From SHLQ01 sp964451305 (GTDB taxonomy: Bacteria > Actinomycetota > Acidimicrobiia > Acidimicrobiales > SHLQ01): 64,000 nt of DNA. The stretch is taken from the NCBI GenBank assembly GCA_964451305.1, contig CAYVHV010000005.1, forward strand, positions 1 through 64,000. The letters run 5' to 3'. The notes beneath the pieces were generated by a model, which was not told where the DNA came from, did not search any database, and worked only from the letters and a program-made list of their open reading frames with translations. Positions 7,839 to 15,429 of this stretch are shown in pieces; the stretch's first letter is position 1, and each line of letters starts with the position of its first letter. A program made the position numbers and the translations under genes.

Positions 7839-9329
7839 ATGTCCACGACACACAAACTCACTGATGTGAGCACCGAATCAGCCGAAGCACCGGTCGTCCT
7901 TCACCCGACGTCGACGGTCTTTGACGACTCTTCGAACAAGAAGTCGTCCTTCAACGCTCGCAAGAGCGCGGTGTTCATTGCCGACCTAAACGCAGTTGCG
8001 CTCGCCCTTACCGTGGCGACCATCATTCACCAGTGGCTTCGACCTGCCGACCCGGTCTCTGCCGAAGAGTACTTCTGGTTCTTCCTCTTGAGCTTCCCGG
8101 TATGGCCGCTGTTGTTCACACGCCAATACCTGTATCGCTCCCGCCACATCTCGCGTAGCGCCGACGAAGCTCAGCGTGTCGTCAAGGCAATCTCCTATGG
8201 ATTCTTGGCGCTATTCGCCCTGTCGATCTTCAGCCAGCTGATCTTGTCCCGAGCGCTCGCCCTCCAGGCATACGTGCTCATGCTCTTGTTCGTTGGAATC
8301 GAACGTTCGATTGCTCGCTACCTGTTCAAGAAGGCTCGCACGAACGGCGAGAACCTACGAAACGTCATGATCGTCGGCAAAAACGCTGAAGGCGCCTTCG
8401 TACGGGACATGCTCGACGGCGATGCATCCCACGGCTACAAGGTTCTCGGGTATCTCGAGGACTACCTCCCAGGTGGCTTGGCCGGCCTTGCTGATACGCC
8501 AGCGGCCCTCGCCACGATCAAAGAAGCGAACGCTGGCGGCGTGATCATCGCAGCGACCGGAATCGACGTCGGAACCAGCAACCAGCTGATCCGCACCCTG
8601 ACGGAGAACGACATCCACGTCGAGCTCTCGTCGACCCTCTGCGACATTGCCTCTGACCGGCTCACGATTCGCCCACTTGGCCGCTTCCCGATGGTGTACA
8701 TCGAACCGGTAGAGCGGAATGGCTGGCGTGCGCTCGCAAAGCAGTTCTTCGACTATGCCCTCGGCGCAGCACTCTTTCTCGCTACCCTGCCGATCCTCAT
8801 CGGCGCCATGATCGGCATCAAGGCCACGAGCCCTGGCCCGGTCTTCTTCAAGCAGGTCCGTGTCGGCCGCGATGGCGAAGAGTTCGAGGTCTACAAGCTC
8901 CGCACCATGGTCATCGACGCAGAAGCACAGCTCGATAACGTCCGTCATCTCAACGAGGCCAAGGGCCCGATCTTCAAGATCAAAGAAGATCCTCGCATCA
9001 CCAAGATCGGCAAGATCTTGCGCAAGACCTCGATCGACGAACTTCCCCAGTTCATCAACGTCCTCCGCGGCGAGATGAGCATCGTCGGGCCTCGCCCAGC
9101 GCTCCCAACCGAAGTTGAGCAGTGGCAGCCCGTCCTGCGCAACCGCCTCCGTGTCCAGCCCGGTATCACCGGCATGTGGCAAGTCGGTGGCCGACTCGAT
9201 GGAGAAGGCGATGGCGACGAGTACGGACAGCTCGACCTCTACTATGTCGACAACTGGACCCTCGTCACCGATCTGACGATCATCTTGCGAACCGTCCCCG
9301 CAGTCCTTCTGCAAAAGGGCAGCTACTAG
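7839..9329 (+). CDS. Polyprenyl glycosylphosphotransferase (WcaJ/CpsE-like)
   Basis: 496-residue membrane enzyme that transfers a sugar-1-phosphate to undecaprenyl phosphate, the first step of an exopolysaccharide or capsule repeat unit. Four N-terminal membrane spans (about 40-145) precede a CoA-binding-like central domain. A fifth span (about 310) then leads into the catalytic bacterial sugar transferase domain with KQVRVGRDG, YKLRTM, DELPQFINVLRGEMSIVGPRP and VQPGITGMWQV. The family is certain; the sugar is not. It is an orphan here, since no glycosyltransferase cluster, flippase or polymerase is adjacent. It converges with parA, 5 bp apart. Confidence 0.92.
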   Translation: MSTTHKLTDVSTESAEAPVVLHPTSTVFDDSSNKKSSFNARKSAVFIADLNAVALALTVATIIHQWLRPADPVSAEEYFWFFLLSFPVWPLLFTRQYLYRSRHISRSADEAQRVVKAISYGFLALFALSIFSQLILSRALALQAYVLMLLFVGIERSIARYLFKKARTNGENLRNVMIVGKNAEGAFVRDMLDGDASHGYKVLGYLEDYLPGGLAGLADTPAALATIKEANAGGVIIAATGIDVGTSNQLIRTLTENDIHVELSSTLCDIASDRLTIRPLGRFPMVYIEPVERNGWRALAKQFFDYALGAALFLATLPILIGAMIGIKATSPGPVFFKQVRVGRDGEEFEVYKLRTMVIDAEAQLDNVRHLNEAKGPIFKIKEDPRITKIGKILRKTSIDELPQFINVLRGEMSIVGPRPALPTEVEQWQPVLRNRLRVQPGITGMWQVGGRLDGEGDGDEYGQLDLYYVDNWTLVTDLTIILRTVPAVLLQKGSY

Positions 9330-9334
9330 CGCTC

Positions 9335-10102
9335 TTAGGACGCAAGCGTTCGCCTGAGCTTGCCGTACAGCTTGTCCAACGCATCGGTTACATCGGTTGC
9401 GCGGGCACCATAGCTATGGATCGGACGACGGGCACCGAGCGCTTCGTTGACGATCACACGTTGCGGAATCGCCGGCTTCCAAATCGAGCGCTTCCCCACG
9501 ATCTTTCCAAGCTCGTCATAGCGGCTCTGCGCTTCCTTTGAGACCGCAGGCTGACGGTTCACAATGACACCAGCGAGGTCGAGGTTTGGGTTGACCCGGT
9601 CCCAGACGTCATCGATCATGTCCGCGGCAGCAGCCATCGTGTTGTTCGCAAACGCGGAGGACTCGGTGACGAGCAGCGCTTTATCGGCCGCGCCCAACGC
9701 GTTGACGGTGATCGGTCCAAGTCCCGCCGGACAATCGAGAAACACCATGTCATAGCCGTCGTCAACGCCGGCCAGTGCCTTCGTCAATGCCCGAGCCGAC
9801 GTCTTTGGCCCACCCTCGGGAAGCCACTGTTGCATCTCCGATCCGCCGGAAATCACTCCGAGCGAAGCGCCCCATGGCGATTCGCTAACCGCGGACTTGG
9901 CTGCTCCTGATCCGCCGCTCTTGAGAGCGCTCACCAGCCCCGTCGGGGCGTCGAGACCGAGGGCCCATGATGCGCTCGCCTGCGGGTCGAGATCGATCAC
10001 GAGGCACGAGTGCCCTTTGTCTAGGGCCGCTGATACCAGGCCCAACGTGACGGTGGTTTTACCCACCCCACCCTTCTGATTGAGAATCGCTACTCGTGCC
10101 AC
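9335..10102 (-). CDS. ParA-family ATPase, orphan
   Basis: 255-residue deviant Walker ATPase. KGGVGKTT at residues 10-17 carries both the signature Lys (10) and the P-loop Lys (15), and MVFLDCPAGLG is the Walker A-prime/B strand. ParA proteins position plasmids, chromosomes or protein assemblies. No ParB or parS-like site is nearby, so this is probably not the chromosomal partition gene. The frame extends upstream to a TTG at 10159, but the GTG at 10102 places the P-loop at the normal distance from the N-terminus and has GGAG just upstream. It follows the ilvC terminator, so it is a separate unit. Confidence 0.85.
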   Translation of the reverse strand: MARVAILNQKGGVGKTTVTLGLVSAALDKGHSCLVIDLDPQASASWALGLDAPTGLVSALKSGGSGAAKSAVSESPWGASLGVISGGSEMQQWLPEGGPKTSARALTKALAGVDDGYDMVFLDCPAGLGPITVNALGAADKALLVTESSAFANNTMAAAADMIDDVWDRVNPNLDLAGVIVNRQPAVSKEAQSRYDELGKIVGKRSIWKPAIPQRVIVNEALGARRPIHSYGARATDVTDALDKLYGKLRRTLAS

Positions 10103-10161
10103 GGTGCTCCATTTAGTCGGGGGCGTACGCGGGTGAATCGTACTCGGCCAAAACGACAAAT

Positions 10162-10200
10162 TCCCGCACCTACCCGCGCCGAACGCGAGTAGGTGCGGGA
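10162..10200 (-). terminator. Intrinsic terminator of the ilvBNC operon
   Basis: TCCCGCACCTAC (10162-10173) pairs with GTAGGTGCGGGA (10189-10200), a perfect 12-bp stem with a further GC-rich inner pairing. On the minus strand it is followed by ATTTGTCGTTTT. It lies 27 bp after the ilvC stop. Confidence 0.8.
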
Positions 10201-10227
10201 CTGTTCAGAAGAACGAGATGAGCAGTG

Positions 10228-11259
10228 TTAGCCCTGGCCGCCCGCTGCGTCCTGAACCGACTGTTTGCCAGCCGAAATCCACGGCATCATCGCACGGAGA
10301 TCGCCACCGACTTTCTCGATGAGATGGTCCTTGCCAGCGTCTTCCATTGCGAGGAAGTTCTTGCGTCCGCTCTTGGACTCTTCAACCCACTCTTTGGCAA
10401 ACGTGCCATCTTGGATCTCCGAGAGGATCTTCTTCATCTCGGCGCGAGTGTCATCGTTGACGATGCGTGGGCCACGGCTCATATCGCCGTACTCAGCGGT
10501 GTCGGAGATGCTGTACCGCATGCCCGAGATGCCCTGTTCGTACATGAGGTCGACGATGAGCTTGAGTTCGTGGAGGCACTCGAAGTACGCAATCTCTGGC
10601 TGGTAACCAGCATCGACGAGTGTCTGGAATCCGGAACGGACAAGTTCGCTCGTTCCGCCGCAAAGGACGACCTGCTCACCGAAGAGATCGGTTTCGGTCT
10701 CCTCGGTGAAGGTTGTCTCGATGACGCCTGCGCGTGCTCCACCGATTGCATCTGCGTAGGCAAGGGCAAGGCCCATTGCCGAACCGGATGCGTCGTTCTC
10801 AACAGCGATGATGGCAGGAACTCCACCACCCTCAACGTACGTACGACGCACGAGGTGACCAGGACCCTTCGGAGCGATCATGATGACGTCGACATCGTCT
10901 GGTGGGGTGATGAGGTCGAAGCGAATGTTGAAGCCGTGAGCGAACGCAAGAGCGTTGCCTGCCGAAAGGTTAGGTGCAATGTGCTGTTCGTAGATCTCGG
11001 CCTGTTCGGTGTCGGGGAGCAGCATCATGATGACGTCGGCATCGGCGCTTGCATCAGCGATCGACTTGACGGTCAGGCCAGCTTCTTCAGCCTTTGCCTT
11101 CGATGAGGAGCCATCACGAAGACCAACGATGACGTCGATCCCGGATTCCTTCAGGTTCAACGCGTGGGCATGGCCCTGCGATCCGTATCCAAGAATCGCC
11201 ACGGTCTTGCCGGCGATAAGCGAACGGTCGGCGTCCTTCTCGTAATAGATGTTTGCCAC
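10228..11259 (-). CDS. ilvC: Ketol-acid reductoisomerase
   Basis: 343-residue class I enzyme. It rearranges and reduces acetolactate or acetohydroxybutyrate with NADPH and Mg2+, the second common step of valine, leucine and isoleucine synthesis. The nucleotide-binding motif GYGSQG is at 24-29, and the acidic knotted domain follows (DLFGEQVVLCGG and SISDTAEYGD). The length matches the short class I form. The start is GTG. It is the last gene of ilvB-ilvN-ilvC, 84 bp after ilvN, so it is controlled by the attenuator-like leader upstream of ilvB. Confidence 0.97.
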   Translation of the reverse strand: MANIYYEKDADRSLIAGKTVAILGYGSQGHAHALNLKESGIDVIVGLRDGSSSKAKAEEAGLTVKSIADASADADVIMMLLPDTEQAEIYEQHIAPNLSAGNALAFAHGFNIRFDLITPPDDVDVIMIAPKGPGHLVRRTYVEGGGVPAIIAVENDASGSAMGLALAYADAIGGARAGVIETTFTEETETDLFGEQVVLCGGTSELVRSGFQTLVDAGYQPEIAYFECLHELKLIVDLMYEQGISGMRYSISDTAEYGDMSRGPRIVNDDTRAEMKKILSEIQDGTFAKEWVEESKSGRKNFLAMEDAGKDHLIEKVGGDLRAMMPWISAGKQSVQDAAGGQG

Positions 11260-11343
11260 TGGAGTTGTCTTTCTGGGTTGTGTGAGAACTGTTGTGAGAA
11301 TTGTTGAGTGGTCCCGGCGAACCGACCAGAACCGTGTTGCAGG

Positions 11344-11841
11344 CTACTCGATACCTGGAATAGCAATCGCACCGGTCCGTTGAAGCTCTTCAATCCCAAA
11401 TGGGGTGAGCTGTTCGAGTAGGTCATCGAGGTCACTTGGGCGGCTCGACAGCGAGATCATCATCTGGGTGCCACGCACACGAATGACCGAACCGCTGAAG
11501 CCATCGACGAGTTGGTGCACATCGGCAACCTTCGACTCATCGGCCACATCGAGGCGCACGAGGACCATTTCGCGAAGCGCTGAATTCTCTGCTTCGAGTT
11601 CGGTAATCGTGACCACATCGATCAGCTTGTCGAGCTGCTTCTTGATCTGATCGAGAGGCGCCGAAACGGCATCGACCACGATGGTGATTCGGCTGAATCG
11701 GTCATCGATCGGAGCGACCGCGAGCGACTCGATGTTGAAGCCACGTCGGGCGAACAGCCCGGCGACTCGAGCGAGCACGCCCGCCTTGTTTTCGACCACG
11801 ACGGCGAGCGTGTGGGTTTCTGCGATCTGGGAGCGCTTCAT
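11344..11841 (-). CDS. ilvN: Acetolactate synthase regulatory subunit
   Basis: 165-residue small subunit that gives acetohydroxyacid synthase its valine feedback inhibition. An N-terminal ACT domain (about 8-80; HTLAVVVENKAGVLARVAGL, FARRGFNIESL) is followed by the ALS_ss_C domain. Length and architecture are standard. Its ATG overlaps the ilvB stop by one base (TGATG), implying translational coupling and equal amounts of the two subunits. Confidence 0.96.
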   Translation of the reverse strand: MKRSQIAETHTLAVVVENKAGVLARVAGLFARRGFNIESLAVAPIDDRFSRITIVVDAVSAPLDQIKKQLDKLIDVVTITELEAENSALREMVLVRLDVADESKVADVHQLVDGFSGSVIRVRGTQMMISLSSRPSDLDDLLEQLTPFGIEELQRTGAIAIPGIE

Positions 11842-13601
11842 CAGGCACCTCCGCTTTCGACGTTCTTTTGCTGGAACGGAGGAACCACGACCTCTGAGTT
11901 CGACCGACCGCCGGGAACCATTGGGTAGACGTTCTCTTCGGCTTCGGTCACAAACTCGACGACCACGGGCCGGTCGTTGATCGAGTTGGCTCGCTCGATC
12001 GCCGCCTCGATTTCATCGGGGTCTTCCACACGGAATGCAACACATCCCATGGCCTCGGAGAGCTTCACGTAATCGGGTACTGGGCTGTTGCCTCCAGCCG
12101 CCGGCCGCCCGAGGTCAACTTCGGAGTACCGATTGTCGTAGAACATCTCTTGCCACTGACGAACCATGCCGAGGAAGCTGTTATTGATGAGCGCAACCTT
12201 GATCGGGATGCCCTCGACGGCTGCGGTGATCAGCTCTTGGCACGTCATCTGGAAGTTGCCATCGCCATCGATCGACCACACGGTTCGATCGGGCATGCCA
12301 GCTTTTGCTCCAACGGCTGCCGGGATTGAATACCCCATGGTGCCGAGTCCGCCGGAGTTAAGCCAGGTGTACGGGTGATCGAACTTCCAGTACTGGCTGG
12401 CCCACATCTGGTGCTGACCCACGCCGGATGCGACGATCGTGTCTTCGGGCGACAAGTCCCGCAGTTTCTCGATAACCATCTGCGGCTTGAGCTTGCCTCC
12501 GGGTTCGGCCGGTTCGTATGCGAGCGGGTAGTTCTCCTGCCATCCGCTGAGCGTCGAGCGCCATGGCCCATGGTCGGCCGCCGTCTGTGCGCCGATCTCG
12601 TCGAGCATGGCTGCGATCACACGCTTGGCATCGCCGCGGATGGCAACATCGGGGGTCCGGATCTTTCCGAGCTCGGCCGGATCGATGTCGACGTGAATCA
12701 CCTTCGCATCTGGGGCAAAGCCGTCCAAGCGGCCGGTGACCCGGTCGTCGAATCGGCTTCCGAGAGCGATCAACAGGTCGGATTCTTGCATTGCCATCAC
12801 GGCGGTGTAATTGCCGTGCATACCGGGCATGCCGAGGTTCAGTTCGTGACTGTCGGGGAGTGCCCCACGGGCCATGAGGGTTGTGACGACCGGAAGGTTG
12901 AGCTTCTCCGCGAGGGCACGAAGCTCCTCGGCAGCTCGGGACTTGAGGATTCCGCCACCGGCGTAGATGACCGGACGCTCCGCGGCGAGCATGAGTTCGA
13001 CCGCGGCCGTGATGTCCTCGGGCTTGCCGTCGAGCACTGGCTGAAAGCCGGGAAGGTCGACGGGCACCGGGTCCTTCCACGTCATTGCCGAATCTGGGTT
13101 CATCGCATCGGTGATGTTTTTTGGAAGGTCGATGAGTACGGGACCGGGTCGACCGTGGGTTGCGATGTGGAATGCCTCATGGACGACCTGTGGGATGTCG
13201 TTGGGGTCGCTTACGAGATAGTTGTGCTTCGTGATCGACATCGTGATGCCGGTCGTATCCGTCTCTTGGAAAGCGTCGGTCCCGATCAGGCCGTAGGGCA
13301 CCTGCCCGGTGATGGCCACGATCGGCACCGAATCGAGATATGCATCGGCGAGCGGTGTGACGATGTTGGTCGCTGCGGGTCCGCTAGTCACAAGCACAAC
13401 ACCGGGTTTACCCGTGGCGTGTGCGTACCCCGAGGCCATGTGTCCTGCGCCCTGTTCGTGACGGACAAGGACATGGCGAAGTCCAGCTTCGATCACCGAG
13501 TCGTACACGGGGAGGATTGCGCCGCCTGGGTATCCAAATACCACTTCGACGCCTTCGAATTCGAGGGCCTTGAGGAGGGCTGTTCCTCCGTCCATCTGCA
13601 T
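11841..13601 (-). CDS. ilvB: Acetolactate synthase catalytic subunit
   Basis: 586-residue ThDP-dependent enzyme that condenses two pyruvates, or pyruvate and 2-oxobutyrate. It has the catalytic Glu49 in VRHEQGAGHMASGYA, a central FAD-binding-like domain, and the ThDP/Mg2+ motif GDGNFQMTCQELITAAVEGI, ending with NN in ALINNSF. A good Shine-Dalgarno (AAAGGAG) precedes the ATG. It is the first structural gene of the operon, about 110 nt after a short branched-chain-rich leader peptide and a terminator-like hairpin, the typical layout of ribosome-mediated attenuation. Confidence 0.97.
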   Translation of the reverse strand: MQMDGGTALLKALEFEGVEVVFGYPGGAILPVYDSVIEAGLRHVLVRHEQGAGHMASGYAHATGKPGVVLVTSGPAATNIVTPLADAYLDSVPIVAITGQVPYGLIGTDAFQETDTTGITMSITKHNYLVSDPNDIPQVVHEAFHIATHGRPGPVLIDLPKNITDAMNPDSAMTWKDPVPVDLPGFQPVLDGKPEDITAAVELMLAAERPVIYAGGGILKSRAAEELRALAEKLNLPVVTTLMARGALPDSHELNLGMPGMHGNYTAVMAMQESDLLIALGSRFDDRVTGRLDGFAPDAKVIHVDIDPAELGKIRTPDVAIRGDAKRVIAAMLDEIGAQTAADHGPWRSTLSGWQENYPLAYEPAEPGGKLKPQMVIEKLRDLSPEDTIVASGVGQHQMWASQYWKFDHPYTWLNSGGLGTMGYSIPAAVGAKAGMPDRTVWSIDGDGNFQMTCQELITAAVEGIPIKVALINNSFLGMVRQWQEMFYDNRYSEVDLGRPAAGGNSPVPDYVKLSEAMGCVAFRVEDPDEIEAAIERANSINDRPVVVEFVTEAEENVYPMVPGGRSNSEVVVPPFQQKNVESGGA

Positions 13602-13653
13602 GATCTGCTCCTTTGCCCCGTTGCGGGTGTGGGGTGCTGGCGTGAAACCGTCT

Positions 13654-13686
13654 GAAAAACCAAGAAGCCTTCCCGGCTGGGAAGGC
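13654..13686 (-). terminator. Attenuator hairpin in the ilvBNC leader
   Basis: On the minus strand GCCTTCCC (13686-13679) pairs with GGGAAGGC (13674-13667) around the tetraloop AGCC, followed by TTCTTGGTTTTTC. It lies 53 nt before the ilvB start and after the leader peptide, where it could end transcription before ilvB when branched-chain aminoacyl-tRNAs are plentiful. The run of T is interrupted by GG. Confidence 0.65.
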
Positions 13687-13688
13687 GA

Positions 13689-13714
13689 AGCACACGACGT
13701 TTTGGTCGTGTGCT
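13689..13714 (-). promoter_or_regulatory. Leader hairpin overlapping the leader-peptide stop
   Basis: AGCACACGAC (13714-13705, minus strand) pairs perfectly with GTCGTGTGCT (13698-13689) across a 6-nt loop. Its 5' arm begins inside the leader stop codon, so a ribosome finishing the leader would mask it, while one stalled at the Val codons would leave it free. It could compete with or delay folding of the terminator hairpin 2 nt further on. No classical antiterminator pairing is evident. Confidence 0.55.
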
Positions 13715-13751
13715 ACAGAACTACTACTACAAGGATTGAAAGCGAATTCAC
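13713..13751 (-). CDS. ilvBNC leader peptide (attenuation), 12 aa
   Basis: GTG AAT TCG CTT TCA ATC CTT followed by GTA GTA GTA GTT CTG TAG encodes MNSLSILVVVVL. Eight of the twelve residues are Ile, Leu or Val, with four consecutive Val codons just before the stop. It ends at the 5' arm of a hairpin and is followed by a terminator-like hairpin and ilvB. Translation would sense charged Val, Leu and Ile tRNA. There is no properly spaced Shine-Dalgarno, but a -10 box (CATAAT) 7 nt upstream suggests that GTG is at or next to the transcript 5' end. Leader peptide formation without a ribosome binding site has been reported for Corynebacterium glutamicum ilvBNC. Confidence 0.8.
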   Translation of the reverse strand: MNSLSILVVVVL

Positions 13752-13758
13752 GGACGTG

Positions 13759-13788
13759 ATTATGCCCCGGGTTCTTCGCCTGCGACAA
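13759..13788 (-). promoter_or_regulatory. ilvBNC promoter
   Basis: The -35 is TTGTCG (13788-13783) and the -10 is CATAAT (13764-13759), with an 18-bp spacer, on the minus strand. The -10 matches TATAAT at five of six positions, and the -35 matches TTGACA at four. The -10 ends 7 nt before the GTG of the leader peptide, so transcription probably starts at or next to that codon. Confidence 0.6.
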
Positions 13789-13835
13789 CCTAAGGGGCCA
13801 TTAGTTGACCGCGTCGCTGCACGCGATTCGCCTCG

Positions 13836-14741
13836 TCAGGTTCCGAAGATGTCGAGCAGACTCGCGGGACCAATTCCGCGGGCGTCTTGCTTGAGCGCGG
13901 TGTCGATCGAAAGCGCAGCCGCGAAGACGAGCTGGCGCAGCGGGTCATCGAGTTGTCGATGAACGTTCACGACGTAGTTGTCGGCGGTGGTAAACAGTGT
14001 CGTGAGGACCCCTTCGAAGGTCTTGGTAATTCGGGCGATCTCGACGCCCGAAGCGTCGACGATGCTGAAGTTCCAGGCCCGCCAATTTTCCGCACGGATC
14101 TGTCCGAGTGGATTTCCTGCAGCATCTTGGATCCGGAAGCGGATCTTGAACATCACGTTCTCTTGGACGATCGCTCCGACCGATGTCCCGTTCGCATCCG
14201 CCACGAGGATGCGAGACTTTATGAACTTCGCTGGTCGGGTTAGCTGCAACAACACGTTGTTGCCGGCATCGACGACCTGCAGTTTGTGGGTGAAGTATTG
14301 ATCGAGGTTCCCAAGGAAACGGAAGATCTTCTTTGCCGTCGATTGGCCGACCTGGCGAACCGAGCCGATCTGATCGCCAGCATGTCCATAGATGGCGTAC
14401 TCGGAATTGACTTCGATCAGCTTGCGCTTCTGATTGACGACCATCGTCTGGCGATCGAGGAGGCCATCGCTCGCCACATAGTCGGGGGTCAGAGGGGCAT
14501 GTCGCCGTTCCCCATCTGCAATCGCTCGGTCGACCTGTTTGCTCACCCGATGGGGAGCGTTGGTCCCCGCAACGGTCTTGATGTCGTTCGCCGTAACGGC
14601 ATCGATGCCCTGGCGGCCATGGCTCGAAACGTCCTCGGTCCAGTTCGTTCCGTCGAAGAATCGAAATTCGTGTCGACCGTAGGGGTCCGGATACCAATTC
14701 GCTGGGGATCCGCCGTAGCTGCCGTCTTGCATTTCGTCCAT
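13836..14741 (-). CDS. Phospholipid scramblase-like protein with DUF2510 domain
   Basis: 301-residue protein. The N-terminus has a DUF2510 module (ANWYPDPYGRHEFRFFDGTNWTEDV), a short actinobacterial domain with conserved Trp and Pro. The rest resembles the Scramblase/LURP-one beta-barrel fold (DRQTMVVNQKRKLIEVNSEYAIY, then VVDAGNNVLLQLTRP, VFKIRFRIQDAAGNPLG-like and FSIVDASGVEIARITK strands). No membrane span is evident except the short C-terminal hydrophobic stretch. Function in bacteria is unknown. The frame extends upstream, but ATG 14741 starts just before DUF2510 and has TACCGT 5 nt upstream; ATG 14732 is possible. Confidence 0.72.
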   Translation of the reverse strand: MDEMQDGSYGGSPANWYPDPYGRHEFRFFDGTNWTEDVSSHGRQGIDAVTANDIKTVAGTNAPHRVSKQVDRAIADGERRHAPLTPDYVASDGLLDRQTMVVNQKRKLIEVNSEYAIYGHAGDQIGSVRQVGQSTAKKIFRFLGNLDQYFTHKLQVVDAGNNVLLQLTRPAKFIKSRILVADANGTSVGAIVQENVMFKIRFRIQDAAGNPLGQIRAENWRAWNFSIVDASGVEIARITKTFEGVLTTLFTTADNYVVNVHRQLDDPLRQLVFAAALSIDTALKQDARGIGPASLLDIFGT

Positions 14742-14874
14742 GACAAACGGTAGCCCATGACCCCGATGCCCGAGCACGATCCCAACCACCAGCGAGCGTT
14801 GAAACGTGTGGCACATCAATAAATTTATTGAAGCCGGATGCTCGAACCTGTGAGGCGCGCGCCAACATAGAGCC

Positions 14875-15429
14875 ATGGATGGCGCGCCAGCTCGGACGGG
14901 GGTCTTTCCCGGATCCTTCAACCCGCTCACCGTTGCGCACCTCGCAATTGTTGAACAGGCACGCCAGCACCACGCACTCGATCACATCGACCTGGTGGTT
15001 TCGGTCATCGCTCTCGACAAACACGCTCCCCCGGGACCTCCTCTCGAAGAACGCATCTCGTTGATTGATGCAGACATCGCCGACATACCGTGGCTGTCGG
15101 TTCGCACTACCGAACATCAACTGATCGCCGACATCGCCGTTGGATATGACGCGGTCATAATGGGGGTCGACAAGTGGCAACAAGTGAACGACGCGTCGTA
15201 CTACCCGACCGAGAGCGATCGCGACGCAGCCGTTGCGAGCCTGCCGACGGTCATCGTGGCTGACCGTGGCGGCATGGACGCCCCCGACGCAATGCGGTTG
15301 CAGACCGACGCGGCGTACCATTCGGTGTCGTCGACTGCAGCACGTGCTGGCGACCGGTCGATGATGGCTCCACACGCTGCAGAGCATTGGCATGACGAGC
15401 CGCGCGACGGAGAACAACCCCTTCCGTGA
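14875..15429 (+). CDS. Nucleotidyltransferase-like protein (NadD/CoaD superfamily)
   Basis: 184-residue protein with the cytidylyltransferase-like start GVFPGSFNPLTVAHL (residues 9-23). This is a GSFxPxTxAH variant of the T/HxGH nucleotide-binding motif in which the first His is Thr. Near residue 141 SVSSTAAR resembles the (I)SSTxxR phosphate-binding motif. The acceptor substrate cannot be named; NadD proper and CoaD have fuller motifs. The stop overlaps the GTG of the next gene by 4 bp, so the two are translationally coupled. Confidence 0.65.
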   Translation: MDGAPARTGVFPGSFNPLTVAHLAIVEQARQHHALDHIDLVVSVIALDKHAPPGPPLEERISLIDADIADIPWLSVRTTEHQLIADIAVGYDAVIMGVDKWQQVNDASYYPTESDRDAAVASLPTVIVADRGGMDAPDAMRLQTDAAYHSVSSTAARAGDRSMMAPHAAEHWHDEPRDGEQPLP

